From the NCBI RefSeq assembly GCF_036669915.1, contig NC_089324.1, positions 248,001-312,000 on the forward strand: a DNA stretch of 64,000 nt, given 5' to 3'. The notes beneath the pieces are model-generated. The model searched no databases, had not been told where the DNA came from, and saw only the letters and a list, made by a program, of their open reading frames with translations. Below are positions 15,005 through 27,395 of the stretch, in pieces. A program made the position numbers and the translations under genes. This DNA comes from Pocillopora verrucosa (Eukaryota; Cnidaria; Anthozoa; Scleractinia; Pocilloporidae). Numbering within the stretch: position 1 is the first letter of the stretch; the number at the start of each line of letters is the position of its first letter.

Positions 15005-16023
15005 GTCCGAAATAAGGGAAATTGGCTATTGTAAACATCAATTTTATGGATCAGCTGGCTTTGTTTATTCAACAATTAAAAGAATCAGTAACACAGGATT
15101 CCAATAAAAACAGATGTAGACAGTCATCTAGTCAGTAGACTGTTTTCGTGTCCATCTTTGAGGTAAATTCAATCCGAGAAAGGAGTCATAGTTTTATTAA
15201 GTTTTGATAAAAGTAAATGAGGAGACTTTCCGTGGTTTTCTATGTGTAGTTATTGAATCCAGTCAAGAAGTTATCTACTTGTAATTGTTTAACTGGAGTA
15301 TTTACTGATTAAAGTGAAGTGTGACTATAGCCTGGCGAGAGATTGTAAGATCATTCTCTGCGACACCACTGTCTTGGTTAGTGTTGGTAGCAACATTCAC
15401 ATTCAAAGGGCCCGGTGGCTTCTGGGACAATTGTTGCCCTCTGGGGTGACCGCATGTTGTGTGGGACACCCCACTGAGCGAGAGTTTGAAGAGTGTCCTA
15501 CTTGCTGTGCGTGATAGAGAGTGTTCTGTTCTCCAGATCATGGCTAACCGCACGCTAAGAGTAAAAAAGCGTGACTAGCAGCACTTGAGATGTGACGTAA
15601 GCACTTGAATGGGTTACGCGCATCGAAAGCTCATTTCCCGTTTTCTAAAATATTCTTATAACTCACTAACAAGAACATTTGAGGCTACTTCAGAAAGAGG
15701 AAGCATACATCACGCTGTCTAGATCTTCAACCCTCTATCTATAATACAAACGAGCCAAAAAGCTAATCAGCACATCGTCGGAGCCTTTGAATTATAGGAT
15801 ACTAAGTAAAATCTCGTTGATATTGTTGGACAATACAAGCCGCCTTGTTCACCCAATTTTAAAAAATTCGGACATTAAGCCTTACCAATATCATTACTGA
15901 CGTTTCGAACCCCTCCTATCGCTCTGACGAAGGGCTCGAAACGTCAGCTTTTAAACTCTTTACGGCAGCCAATTTACGTTATCAACTCAGTTGATAATGC
16001 TAAATTACCCTGTTATACTCTCT

Positions 16024-16063
<40 letters not shown>

Positions 16064-16844
16064 CAGTATCATTACCGACTGTCAGCTCCAGTAAAATCTT
16101 AAGCGAATTTTTCATTCAATGAATGTCATAGCTTTTTACTAGTTCATCGAAAGAAAAAATAGATTCAAACCTCCTTTTTCTAAAAACAATATAGCATTTT
16201 GCACTCTAGAAAGTTGTTGACCTTTGTTTGCTGAACACAAATGAATTTCCTGTCAGATCTGTGTTTTTTTTTTCACCCAAGCAGAAAAGCTTACATTAGC
16301 TTCTCAAGAGATGTCTCTTGAAGAAAAAAACAGAGAAAGTTTATCGGCCTGATTATTATATTTATTTTGACTTGAGAAAGTGATTCTCCCGCATAATATT
16401 CCTAAATTAATTGTTAAAAGAACTATCGAAACTGTTGAAATTGAAATTGATTACAAATCAAACATTTCAATCAAACGCACTTGATATAGTTCAGCAAGAG
16501 AGAATCAAGTTTGATTCTTCAGCGTTTACATTATTTTGTACACGCTCGCATTCAAAACAAGCGTGGTTTGTTTTTTTTATGAGTAACGTACACCTTTTTC
16601 CTTCCTCTCAAAAGTTTTAGGGTGCGTCAAACCTTATAATTAGCATGTGAAACTGCTGGACAATAACTATATTAGCTGAACCAGTCTTTCATGTTCACAG
16701 GCGTGTTATTAAGGCTTCCCTAGGGGACAATTTAAGTGCTATTAATCATACGGTCTCGTGACACATAACTAGTAGATATATCGCCACAAGCCAGGCCGTA
16801 GATCACTCTTACGTGGCCACAGATTCCTTGCGGATAATTTGGCG
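15005..16844. other. Intergenic region with Penelope-like fragment
   Basis: No coding exon was recognised. The only structured element is the Penelope-like piece at about 15850-16070. The remainder is AT-rich unique-looking sequence. Confidence 0.45.
15850..16070 (+). mobile_element. Penelope-like element fragment with hammerhead-like core
   Basis: The sequence ctgacgtttcgaacccct (about 15897-15914) is an imperfect inverted copy of agggctcgaaacgtcag (15931-15947). Inside lies CTGACGA (15924-15930), then AGGGCTC and GAAACGTC (15938-15945), the order of the CUGANGA / stem II / GAAA core of hammerhead ribozymes. Such cores are known from the repeats of eukaryotic Penelope-like retroelements. 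The downstream part 'cagccaatttacgttatcaa' matches 1418-1455. No reverse transcriptase is present. Confidence 0.55.
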
Positions 16845-19179
16845 ATGAAGGGTGAGACTTGTTTGACAAGTTCCTTTAAACAAATATGTTTTGAATATTT
16901 CTGACTTGGTCAACAGATAGCAGGAAACTTCATTTTCCTATGGCTGAGAATTTCAGCACTAACCTCGTATTTGTCTTTTACAGAGTACAATTTTGTTGAG
17001 TCAGATGATGACTCAGGTTTCAAAGATGATTCAAGCGTCGCATTCTCAGTGGAAAGCGGCCAGTCAGAGCGAGTTGCCACTTACAAAACTAAATCTTGGA
17101 ACTGCTTCGCCACAAAAAAACAGGAAGCTAAAGTAAAACAAGAACAGGAAGAAAATGGCACCGGGTATGACAACCCACGAAAACAAAACTTCTTTAAAAG
17201 AGCAACCAGGAAGATCTTTGGCAAGACCAGGCGGATGTTTAATAAGAAACATGAAGATAACAAAATGAATACCACAGTGAAAACGGAAAAGAAACTGAAA
17301 GAAAATTATACGGAACAGGTGGCCATTATAATACCGTCAGACAGCTGTGCGAGTGTGAATGAGGAGCCAGCACCTTACCCTCAAAATGTCAACTTCATTC
17401 GAGCAGAGAAGATGCGATGCTCGATTCGAGAATCCCGCGGCTTGAACCCGCGGGAAGCTTTGCGGCTTCGCGAGAGACAAACTATGCTTCGAGTTCTGTT
17501 TGATTTTCAAGCATGTGATGACGATGATATTTCCGTGATGAGAGGAGAACTTGTTCAAGTACTCAACAAAGATGATAAGGATTGGTGGTGGGTTGAAAAT
17601 GAACATCGACAGAGAGGATTTGTGCCGCGAAACTTTCTTTGGCCCTGTGGCTGTTACGGTAAGACAACATCTTTTATATAGAACTAACATAACTTAACTA
17701 AGTTTCTCCTTTTGAAGAAACAGTACATAGATGGCTACTTTTTTCAAGTAATTTTCTTGTATGAGTTGGCATATTTACAAAAACATATCAGCGATGCTTA
17801 AAAGTAAAAAATCATCCAAAAATGGGCCAAAACGAGGTTGTCAAAATTGCTAACAGATTATTGGACACCTTTTTGTTTTCGTTCATTCAGTAGAAGGATA
17901 ATCCAGGTCGAGAATTTATTTTTCTGAGGGAAAAAAAGAACAGAATTGACTCTGTTAATCTTTGCTTTTGTTATCAGCAAGAGAAATCTTTATTGCTAAA
18001 GCTTTATTACCTGCGACACACATTACCCGGGAGATGTGCTTGAGATAGCACACCAATGAATAAATGAATACGTTGAGTCCGATATCACTTCGGAATTGTT
18101 TGAAACTCGCTCAGTCGCTTAAACAAAGAAGAATAGAGATGAGTGGTTGGAAATGGAAATTAAAATTTATTCAGGTTCATGGCACTTGACATGCACTCTG
18201 TTGATATTTTTGAAATGTCATGCTTACTGTGGGAAAATGAAACGGAATTAAAATGCCACTATGTTACAACCAAGTATCAAAACATTGACATTTCTTAACG
18301 ACTATTATTTTTACCTCATTAGTATCTTATTCCCGCGTTCAATTCCATCATAAGAATGCTTTTATAGTATTTGCCCATTATGATACATATTTATATTGAG
18401 AGATCAGTGAGAGTATTATCACATCGTAAAATACAGGCACGAACTTTGCATTGGGCGCACTCCTCTGTGGTCGGGTGGGACATAAATACTTCGTAGAAAA
18501 TATTCTTAAAGCTAACTTCATTGATTCAAGATTTGAAAGTAGATTTTATGGTATGTAAGATCATTATAAGGACAAATTGAGGGAAAGTTATCGCTCTCCT
18601 AATATAGAAAAAGTGATATTGCTTCTTAGATCATTTTCAGGATTGATGACGACTCTTCGCTTATCTCACAATGTTCTTGTATTGTCAACGGCTATTAACG
18701 TTAAAACGCTAAGCATCATTCACAAATGTAAAATTCGAGACACAAAGACTAAATGTAGTGTCGTTATTTTGAGGGAAGGGGTGGGTTTGCTTTTTGGTGA
18801 GGTATTGGTAACTAATATGAAGATGAGATCTGGCGCAAAGTGTTACCGTGCGCCAGTGGGCACGAGGAGGGTTAAAACTTGTCATAGCTAACTCTCTATC
18901 TTTAGGTGCCTATGTTAATTTAATTGCCTTTTAGTTAATTAACGTTTAATTTGTGATATAAATGGTTGAACAGCTACAGAGTTTTCAAATGCCTTTTTTT
19001 CTGCTGTAGTGTGTCAACAGTTTATTTTGGACAGAGTGACGAATGTGGGCCCAGTCCTCAGCGACCAGAACATTGAACAACAACGGTTCCAGGCAACTGA
19101 TCAATTCATCAGGGAGGAATCGTTTGGCGAAAGAACACGGCTCATTGGAAACAAAAGATACACGAGTACATGGTGCTGA
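16845..19179 (+). CDS. SH3-domain protein, 283 residues, 3 coding exons
   Basis: Exons are 16845..16851 (7-bp ATG exon), 16984..17658 and 19010..19179, with matching phases (ATGAAGG/GTGAGA, acceptor TTTTACAG, donor GGTTACG/GTAAGA, acceptor CTGCTGTAG). The N-terminus is acidic and serine-rich (MKEYNFVESDDDSGFKDDSS). A basic middle has FFKRATRKIFGKTRRMF. An SH3 domain occupies about 171-221, with ALYDF-equivalent VLFDF, the DWWW tryptophan block and GFVPRNFL. A 56-residue C-terminal part follows with ILDRVTNVGPVLSDQN. If the last donor is not used, the protein ends seven codons later at 17681. The tiny first exon is inferred from the donor consensus and frame. I cannot assign a known family; a scaffold/adaptor role is inferred from SH3 alone. 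Confidence 0.65.
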
Positions 19180-20428
19180 AGACCTGGTCATGTAAACCTG
19201 GAAAATCTCCGCAAGAGATTTAAAACAACACCTGATTGAAAGTGTTGGGCTGAAAAACGCTAATGACACTGCTTTTTTCGCTTTGTTGCTGTTCTGCCGA
19301 AAACACACTCGAATAATTTTGAATTTTATTCATGTAATCTGTTTTATGGAAAGTGGATGAATGAGTGAGATAAAGTTAAAAGTGGGCAGCTGGCATAAGA
19401 AGCCGTTAGTTTTTCATCTGGTCAAATGTTGTTTGTAAAAAATTTCAGTGTTTTGAGAGTTTTCTTAAATAAATGCAATTTTGAGACATTATTTCGAGAA
19501 AAGTGTGATAGAAATTAATCCAATTTTGTTTAAATTTTAATCTCTATAAAAAGGGAATTTCCCACTATATTTCTGATATTTGTCCTGTGGCCAGTCCTAG
19601 GATAGGTTGAAATACGAAATTTGTCAAGTTTTGTATTTTTGAGAAGCGTATGTAACTGAAAGCGCCTTTCCACCAGTCTGAGTCAGGTTTTAGAATAACG
19701 TGAATGTACCGTTCGTCGATATTCTCATATCCTATAAGCAGGCCCTCGTTTTTTCTTCGACTTGTCTCAAATCTGCCCGCGCGCGGAGAAACTCGTGTAA
19801 TGCAGTGAGTAGTTACCTTAACCTACGCCGTTTGAAAGCGTAACTTTTGAGGGCTATTGCAATAGATATTTAAAAATTGGAAAGTTTTTCCTCCTCCAAA
19901 TGTATAAGAAATGACGGCCTAACGATTTAAGATTCGGGATGAAATAAATGGCTTATAAATAGCTTCTCATTCGGAGCACCCATGATACCTATGAAGGACC
20001 GAGATTTTGTATATTTTTTAAGTATTATTATACTGTACGTAAATTGCTAGATTAGTTTGTAACTTTTATTTGTCAAAGAACCTTATTTTATTGTCTTGTA
20101 CTGAATTAAAATACAATAGGGTGATTTTACAATTTATTTTGTTTATTATTTCACATTTTATTAGTTAATTGTAGGTCCGCATCAGCCTCATGGCTGCCAC
20201 TTTTGTAACCTGCATCACTAAATAAAATGACTGATTGATTGATTAATGAAGAAAGGATGCTAGAGCCTCTTTCTTGGTATTTCGTGACTGTCTATCATGT
20301 AGCATAAATCGAAAATACTGGGCGTGTTCAGTGATCACGTGACATTCGCGGTTATTGTAATCGCTTTGCCTGCAGATTTCTAGTTGCGTTGTATTGATTC
20401 GACTCAAAACCTTTTTTTCTCGGTTGAC
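19180..20428. other. Intergenic region upstream of HSC70, including a retroposon 3' end
   Basis: The first part is the likely 3' UTR of the SH3 gene. Around 19990-20247 the sequence ends 'taaataaaatgactgattgattgatt', a short-repeat tail typical of a truncated LINE or SINE 3' end in plus orientation. The 180 bp before the HSC70 start show no convincing heat-shock element (alternating GAA/TTC blocks). Confidence 0.45.
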
Positions 20429-23400
20429 ATGTCGAAAGGACCAGCAGTTGGAATCGATCTTGGTACCACGTATTCTTGTGTTGGAGTTTTTCAACATGGG
20501 AAAGTGGAAATTATCGCAAATGATCAGGGAAATAGAACAACACCAAGCTATGTAGCGTTTACTGAAACGGAACGCCTGATTGGAGATGCTGCAAAAAATC
20601 AAGTCGCAATGAATCCCTCAAACACGATTTTTGGTGAGAATTCAAAACATATACATTCTTTATAATCGAAGAGCGGTGGCTGAATGTGTGCCCATGTTCC
20701 TTTGCAGATGCTAAGCGATTGATAGGTCGACGATTTGACGATCCTTCGGCGCAGGCAGATATGAAACATTGGCCCTTCAAGGTGAAAAGATGTTGGCTTT
20801 TTCGGAATTTGTTGAGTCTTGATTGAAGTCTCAGATTTTAATTGAACATCTTATTAAAAACTGATATGATTATTGTACAAAGTGATACCATTCTTTCTTA
20901 ACTGTCAGTCAAAAGAAACGTTACCTTTATCTAAGTAACTTACTTTCGTTTTCTAGATCATTAATGACTCTGGGAGGCCTAAAATACAAGTGGAATATAA
21001 AGGAGAAACTAAAACATTCTACGCTGAGGAGGTATTTAAGAGATTAATTAGTTTCATCGAGGAAAAAATTATTTTCTGGAATACGAACTCATTATATCAA
21101 TAGCCCCAGCCATGCCTGCTAGTCATACCTCCCAAATTTTACTTCACAACCAGTAACCGTCGATGAATTATTGATCTGCAATGACTCAGCCATGATTGCA
21201 ACAATTCACTAAGATTTTGTAACTAACATCTGTAACAAATTACTTAAAATCAGATATTAGATAGATGGGTCAAGCTTCTAAAACCATGATAGGTTTTCTC
21301 TGCAACATCAGAAGTTATGTAATATTTTTAGGGCCAAGTAATCCTACTCCTTGTTTTGGACGGTTACCTCCAAGCTTTTTATCAAGATTTTTTGGGTATT
21401 CTTTAACTACCAACAGAAGCCTCCTTTTATCATTTGTCAATTTCTTGTTTACAGATTTCCTCTATGGTGTTGACAAAAATGAAGGAAACAGCTCAGGCAT
21501 ATCTTGGAAAAACTATCACAGATGCTGTGGTGACTGTGCCAGCGTATTTCAATGATTCTCAGCGCCAGGCTACAAAAGACGCAGGTTGGTTTAAGTGATA
21601 CAAATAATGAGAGATTTTACAAACTATAGTAATGATTTAACCTTTTAACTCTGAGTAGTGATTGACATGTAACTTCTCTCTATGATATCCATACATTATC
21701 AAGCAAACAGGTAATTAGAATACTCTAAATTATCAGGTAGAATTTGGTATTTTGATTTAATACAAAATTCCCATTTATTAATTTATAAATGTGTAATGAA
21801 GTGTGTTGTAGCTAGAGGGGAGAATGAACAATCAGATCTTGGAAATTAAACCTGAATAACAGGCCCAAACAAAAAACTTAACTGAGGTGGCTTTTGTTGG
21901 TTATTTTTAGGTAGAGTGTGAAGTAATAAAGTATATAAAGTTTTATGATATGATGAGTACACTTGTGTTTAATGTGTTATCTGAACCTTGTTCTACTTTG
22001 CTCATCCTGTGCAAGTAAACGTGAAATTTTAATACGGAAAAATACCAAAGTTGATTTGGAAAATTACGATGAATGTAATTTACAATGAACTCACGATGAA
22101 CCTAATTTGTGCTTTAATGTTCTTTCTAAGGTGTGATTGCTGGCTTAAATGTCTTGCGTATTATCAATGAGCCAACTGCTGCTGCCATTGCATATGGTCT
22201 GGACAAGAAAGTTGGTTCTGAACGAAATGTCCTTATCTTTGATCTTGGTGGTGGTACATTTGATGTCTCCATTTTGAGCATTGAAGATGGTATATTTGAA
22301 GTCAAATCTACGGCTGGAAACACTCACCTTGGGGGTGAAGACTTCGACAACAATGTTGTTGATTTTTTTGTGGATAATTTCAGAAGAAAGTACAAGAAAG
22401 ATCTTTCAACCAATAAACGCGCTCTGCGTCGCTTGAGGACAGCCTGTGAACGTGCCAAGAGGACCCTCTCCTCCAGCACCCAAAGTAGTATCGAGATTGA
22501 TTCCTTGTATGAGGGAATTGATTTTTATACCTCACTTACTCGTGCCAAGTTTGAAGAATTGAACAGAGATTTATTTGACAAAACCAAAGACCCTGTTGAG
22601 AAAGCTTTAGGTGATGCTGGATTGGCCAAGAACCAGGTTCATGAGGTTGTGTTGGTTGGAGGATCAACTCGCATCCCAAAGATTCAAGAGAAGCTGCAGG
22701 ATTTTTTTGATGGCAAAGAACTCAACAAAAGCATCAATCCAGATGAAGCTGTAGCCTATGGTGCTGCAGTTCAAGCTGCAATTCTGAGTGGTGACAAGAG
22801 TAGTGAAGTTCAGGATTTGTTGCTTCTGGATGTAGCACCATTGTCACTTGGAATTGAGACTGCAGGAGGAGTTATGACAGTTCTTATCAAGCGCAACACA
22901 ACCATACCCACCAAGAAGACAGAATCCTTCACTACCTATTCAGACAATCAAACCAGTGTCCTAATCCAGGTAAGCAATGGTGTCAGGGAAGAAAAATCAA
23001 AGAAAAGTGTAACTGTGCTCTTAGAATTCAGCTGTTGCCCTTAACCCATTAAATCAAGAAGAGCTCCCCAAAAAACCTGTTGGCAGACAGTTGGTCGTCT
23101 GTCGGCCGACAGACAGCTGACAGGTTTTGCCCGAAATATAGGCTACCTGTCGGCCGACAGTGGGCCAACAGTCGGCCGACTGTTGGTAATGTGTCAGTAA
23201 CCTGTCGGTAGCTTGTCGGTAAAACGTTAACACAAACCTTAATGTTTTCTCTCGGTTTTCGCTTGATACAACATCCAACATGTGTAATACATTGACAAGA
23301 ATAGCCTTTCATAGATTTGGTGGCTCCTAAAGGAGCCGTTTTGTGAGTGGTGAAATATATAAGATACTTCACTCATAGAATCGTGATTTTAGCGGCGTGC

Positions 23401-26355
23401 ACCTAAATCAATTATCGCATCACGCATCCAAGTCTAATTATCGAATTGTTGCGTATAGTAATTTATTACTTAACATAACGAGTAAAAAGATTCACAGTTG
23501 TATCATTTATTAAATTTGAAATTGGAAATAGCAATTCATCCCAAACCTGCAAGATAGAGGACGATGTTAGCAACACAAATGCACAAGGTAAACATCATTG
23601 ATACATACATAACATACCATAAGAGGCAGCATTGCATTGTTGGGCGATTTGAATGAAAGTGTTTGTATTGATACGTAGCTTATGGTTATCAGAGTTTTTG
23701 GCCGAGTTTCCAATTAAATTATCTTCCAATGCGATTCTTAGATTGTCTGGTGTGTTGTAAATTACGCAAGTGATATATCCTATACGCATCTGATAACAAC
23801 ATTTTGGAAGAAACGTTTCTTTACATATTTTCAACTTTGCCGTCGATCGGTTGGTAGGTGAAGTCTGTCGAGTCATACATCACCATTACAGATTGTTATG
23901 TCACGTTAACTGTTCGTTTTTAACACAATTTTTCTTTTTTCTTAACCTGTCGGTAACTTGTTGGTTAGCTTTCGGTAGACTGTCGGTAACCTGTCAGCTG
24001 ACAGTTGACCAACAGTCGGCCGACAGGTTTTTTGGGGAGCTCTTCTTCACAATTATCCTAACATTAGTATCTATATTCTCCAAACTCTTCTCTAGACATT
24101 TCATTTTGTATCTGACAAGAAGAATTTGTTTAACAGTCAAAGCTTCTTAGGTTGGAAATCACTTTATTCTCATGATGTTAATAAATGATTCAGTAATATT
24201 ACTGTAAGGGGAAACTAGATGCTCGCTGCTCTAAGGGCTTGAAGGTTAAAGAAATCACCTCATATTCTGAGATGACATTGAGGCTTTATATTTGTACCTC
24301 CTTTTAGAGTGAGACAGTTCTTCTTTTAACTAATCAAAAGAAATACAAACCAGAAACAAATCAATAAAAGAGCTCATAGAGCAGTTGTAGTAAGTCTTAG
24401 TTCCTTGTTTCAAATTCAGCCCAGAAATAAATATCAAAAGAGCATAAAGAGTAGTTGTAATAAGTTTAAGTTCCCTGTTTCAAGTTCAAGGAATTACTCA
24501 GTGTCTTTGCTAAGGGAATGCCACTGATCATGCCATTAGTAAAGTAGTCCCTCATATTAACAGTATACCATAGGAAAGAACCTAACAGGGGCTGGTTTCC
24601 TTTCTGTTGTTAAAGGTCTTTGAAGGAGAGAGAGGAGTGACATCAGGCAACAATCTGCTTGGAAAATTTGAGCTGTCTGGCATTCCACCAGCCCCACGAG
24701 GAGTTCCACAGATTGAAGTGACTTATGACATTGATGCAAATGGAATCTTGAATGTTTCAGCTGTTGATAAGAGCACTGGTCGTGAGAATAAGATCACCAT
24801 CACCAACGACAAAGGCAGATTGTCCAAGGATGATATTGATCGCATGGTGCGTGAAGCTGAGAAGTACAAAGCTGAAGATGATTTGCAACGTGACAAAGTC
24901 CAGGCCAAGAACTCACTGGAGAGTTATGCATACCATATGAAGAGCACAGTGGAAGATGAAAAGGTGTGAACTTACTATGATTTTCAGTTGAGTCAGGGGT
25001 GAGATGGAAATTTGGCAACATGTATCGACATTAAAATTGTGTTGTTGCCAAAGGCAAGTGGTTCCATTTCCATCAGGTTCAATATGTCATTTGACTTCTT
25101 TTGGGGTTTTCACGTTTGATGGTTGGTGGCACACAGCTCTTGAGATTCATTTACCACTGCAAGTAAGGAGGGTTGTCCATGAAAACTCAGTTATTTAATA
25201 GTCAAAAGACTTATCACCAATTTTTTTCTGGGCTTCACTCAACTGAAAATTTACCTGAGTAAAATTAATGTAGTATGCATCAACACTTAAGTGTGTACTG
25301 ATATACTACTTGATCTCAAACACATCATTGGTCTTGTGTCATTTAAAAAATATAGGCATCTGCAGCATGCAAGAATTGTTTTTTTAGCTTGATATGTCAA
25401 GATAGAGCAATTATTGTTCTTAATGTTTTCATAACTTTCAAAAGAACAAAAATCTTGCATTACTTTACTTTAAGAGAAAAAACACAATTTATCTAAACTT
25501 GCACAGGTATTTTGTGGTCTCATGTCTCTTTTATCCAAATACTTCTGAGAAAAAATAAAATGTATCAGTGCCTTGCTTACTGTAGTCTCCTTTGCAGCAG
25601 TTGTTTGGTCTTGTCACACAATACCCTCTATTCCTCATTTAAGAAAGAGCCATTGTGTGATGAGACCAAATAACAGTTGTTAAAGAGACTATGCTTACAG
25701 TCCTTCCTCTAACAGAAAGAAAACCAATATTATTCATCAACAGTTAGTCACCACAAAAATATAATTCCACATAATTTTACTGAGAAAAGCTGACTGAAAC
25801 TGTTGTATCTCCAACAGACCCTAACCAAAGATATATTGCAATCTTGTATAAGGGAAAATGCACTGAGCAGGAGGAAAAGATAATATTTCAAAGAGGGCTC
25901 CTTGAATGGTTGCTGACTTTCTGGATTTTGCCCTGTGTGTGTGAAATAAGTGACAAAATGCAGGTTGTTTACAAGGAATTGACAAACAATTGGGTCATTT
26001 TTGTTGAAAATATCAGTTGAAGTCTGAGATTTTTCCTTTTTAAGTTAGTAATGTTTTTTATTTATAATTATTTCTTCAGGTGCGAGATAAGATCTCTGAA
26101 GATGACAGGAAAACAATTGTCGACAAGTGCAATGAAACTATTAGCTGGCTTGAAAGCAACCCTGATGCAAGTAAAGATGAATATGATAAGCGACAAAAAG
26201 AATTAGAGAGCATTTGTAATCCAGTGATTACAAAGTTATACCAGGGTTCTGGAGGTGCCCCTCCTCCAGGGGCAGGAGGCTTTCCTCAGGGGGGTGGGGC
26301 TCCTACCTCTGACTCGGCTAGTTCTGGAGGACCAACCATTGAAGAAGTTGACTGA
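20429..26355 (+). CDS. HSPA8: Cytosolic heat shock cognate 70 kDa protein, 7 coding exons
   Basis: ATP-dependent chaperone of the cytosol and nucleus. Exons are 20429..20633, 20708..20781, 20957..21031, 21455..21584, 22131..22969, 24616..24963 and 26080..26355. All phases agree and give 648 residues, usual for the family. The start [16 protein letters not shown] is chosen over an upstream in-frame Met at 20384. The nucleotide-binding domain has [20 protein letters not shown] and [12 protein letters not shown]. The interdomain linker DLLLLDV lies near residue 390. The substrate-binding domain has NRTTPS earlier and a lid helix region, then a GGxP-rich tail and the terminal EEVD that binds TPR co-chaperones. 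The multi-intron structure and lack of an obvious heat-shock element suggest a constitutive HSC70 rather than an intronless inducible HSP70. HSPA8 is used as the orthologue-class symbol. Its intron 5 carries a 990-bp transposon. Confidence 0.95.
21640..21860. mobile_element. MITE family B copy
   Basis: Shares 'gatatccatacattatc' and 'ggggagaatgaacaatcagatctt' with copies at 42796-42996 and 8800-8960. It lies in intron 4 of HSC70. Confidence 0.6.
23041..24247 (+). mobile_element. MITE family A copy split by a later insertion
   Basis: The left end TTAACCCATTAAATC (23041-23055) and the remainder (24048-24247: 'cctaacattagtatctatattctcc' onward in two blocks) together make one family A copy. It is interrupted by the 990-bp inverted-repeat element, which makes the MITE older than that element. 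Confidence 0.6.
23056..24047. mobile_element. 990-bp inverted-repeat element with GTCGGCCGAC subterminal repeats
   Basis: The left end AAGAAGAGCTCCCCAAAAAA continuing CCTGT is the exact reverse complement of the right end (24023-24047). Inside each end are multiple copies of GTCGGCCGACAG, a near-palindrome around CGGCCG, and of acctgtcggt. The centre (23595-23876, minus strand) holds an open frame of 93 codons with protein-like composition. No transposase was recognised, so the element is probably non-autonomous. The 3-bp context at the ends does not give an obvious target duplication. It lies in HSC70 intron 5. Confidence 0.8.
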
Positions 26356-27361
26356 GGAAAATGTTGCCTGAGGAAGGAGATTTGTTCACTGAACTTTTTG
26401 AGATTAAATTGAGTTATTCAGTGTTTCCTGTATGCTTTAAGGTAAAGAGAGCTCAGATTGTTTGAAGTTTAATGTGGTGAAGCTCCAAGAGTAATGCATG
26501 AAAAAAAGCGGAAAAAGCATTCCTTGAAAACTAGTTCAATCCCTTCTCATTTGTACACAAGTTTTGGAAACACCTTGTTTTGATCTCTAGTGGCTTAGTT
26601 AGGTATTGTAGCTTCTCTATTTGTTAAGGACCATGACTGAAAACTTTTTGGCCTCAGAGTTAAAGAGCCATTCACTCTGAGTTAGGACTGGAACATTGGG
26701 ATCCTCTGCTTAGCAGGAGCAATTTTGATATGGATTTTCTGAAAGTTGATTTCACAAGTTTGTAGTGTGTATTTTGTTAAACTGAGTAAGAGGGCGAGAG
26801 TTTGTCAGGTGTGTGAAACACCTTAAGTATTCTGACAAATATTAAAACAAGATATGCAGCAAAGAAAAGAGGGGCTCAATCATAACATGCCTTACTTTGT
26901 GTTCATGTTTGTTTGTTGTGTGAGGGAGAAGGGGGTGGTGGTGGGGATAGAGATTTTACTTTGGGAGGGTCACAATCGACTAGCTTTGGTAATCGTTGTC
27001 TTCCATTTGATTTATTTTTGCATTCAATTTTAACAAAGATGAACCCTTAGTCACCAAAGAATGTATTCCATACCATAAATTGTACTTTTAAGGGTTTTTT
27101 TTTCTCTCAAGGGATTTACACTGTTGATTAGGTTGTACGTGATCCCCAGATACGTGCTATTCCAGCAGTCCAGTTGTTCCTTTGTTCCAACCTTTCCTGA
27201 ATATTCAATTATTTCTCCCAAACTCCGTCTTAGCAAAGTAGTATTTAGTTTACCTAAAACTGAGACAACACCTAGTCACGTTTTGGAGCTGGAAGTCGAC
27301 TTCTTTTTGTGCTGATGCACCTCTTGTATAGCTCATAATTTGGTAGAGAACATAGGCGGCA
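26356..27361. other. HSC70 3' flank
   Basis: Begins with the HSC70 3' UTR. There is no exon. From about 27110 the sequence belongs to the first copy of the duplicated aminotransferase promoter unit. Confidence 0.5.
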
Positions 27362-27395
27362 ATGATTCCCGAAAATTATGCGTGCCTCTTTATTG
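27362..27395 (+). other. Candidate alternative first exon 1a (copy 1)
   Basis: ATG followed by IPENYACLFI and a consensus GTAAGT donor at 27396. The exon ends in phase 1, matching the acceptor at 30151. The same arrangement recurs at 28314-28347 (MTPGNYACLFI, GTAAGT). Conservation of frame, ATG and donor between copies supports function. Confidence 0.45.

Noticed and set aside
15302-15553. Overlapping frames on both strands of the intergenic region
   Set aside because: No splice sites or protein similarity support either strand.
17064-17690. Several minus-strand frames opposite the SH3-protein exon
   Set aside because: Antisense shadows of a long plus-strand coding exon with a recognisable SH3 domain.
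20248-20428. Heat-shock element upstream of HSC70
   Set aside because: No array of three alternating GAA/TTC blocks with 5-bp phasing could be found by eye.
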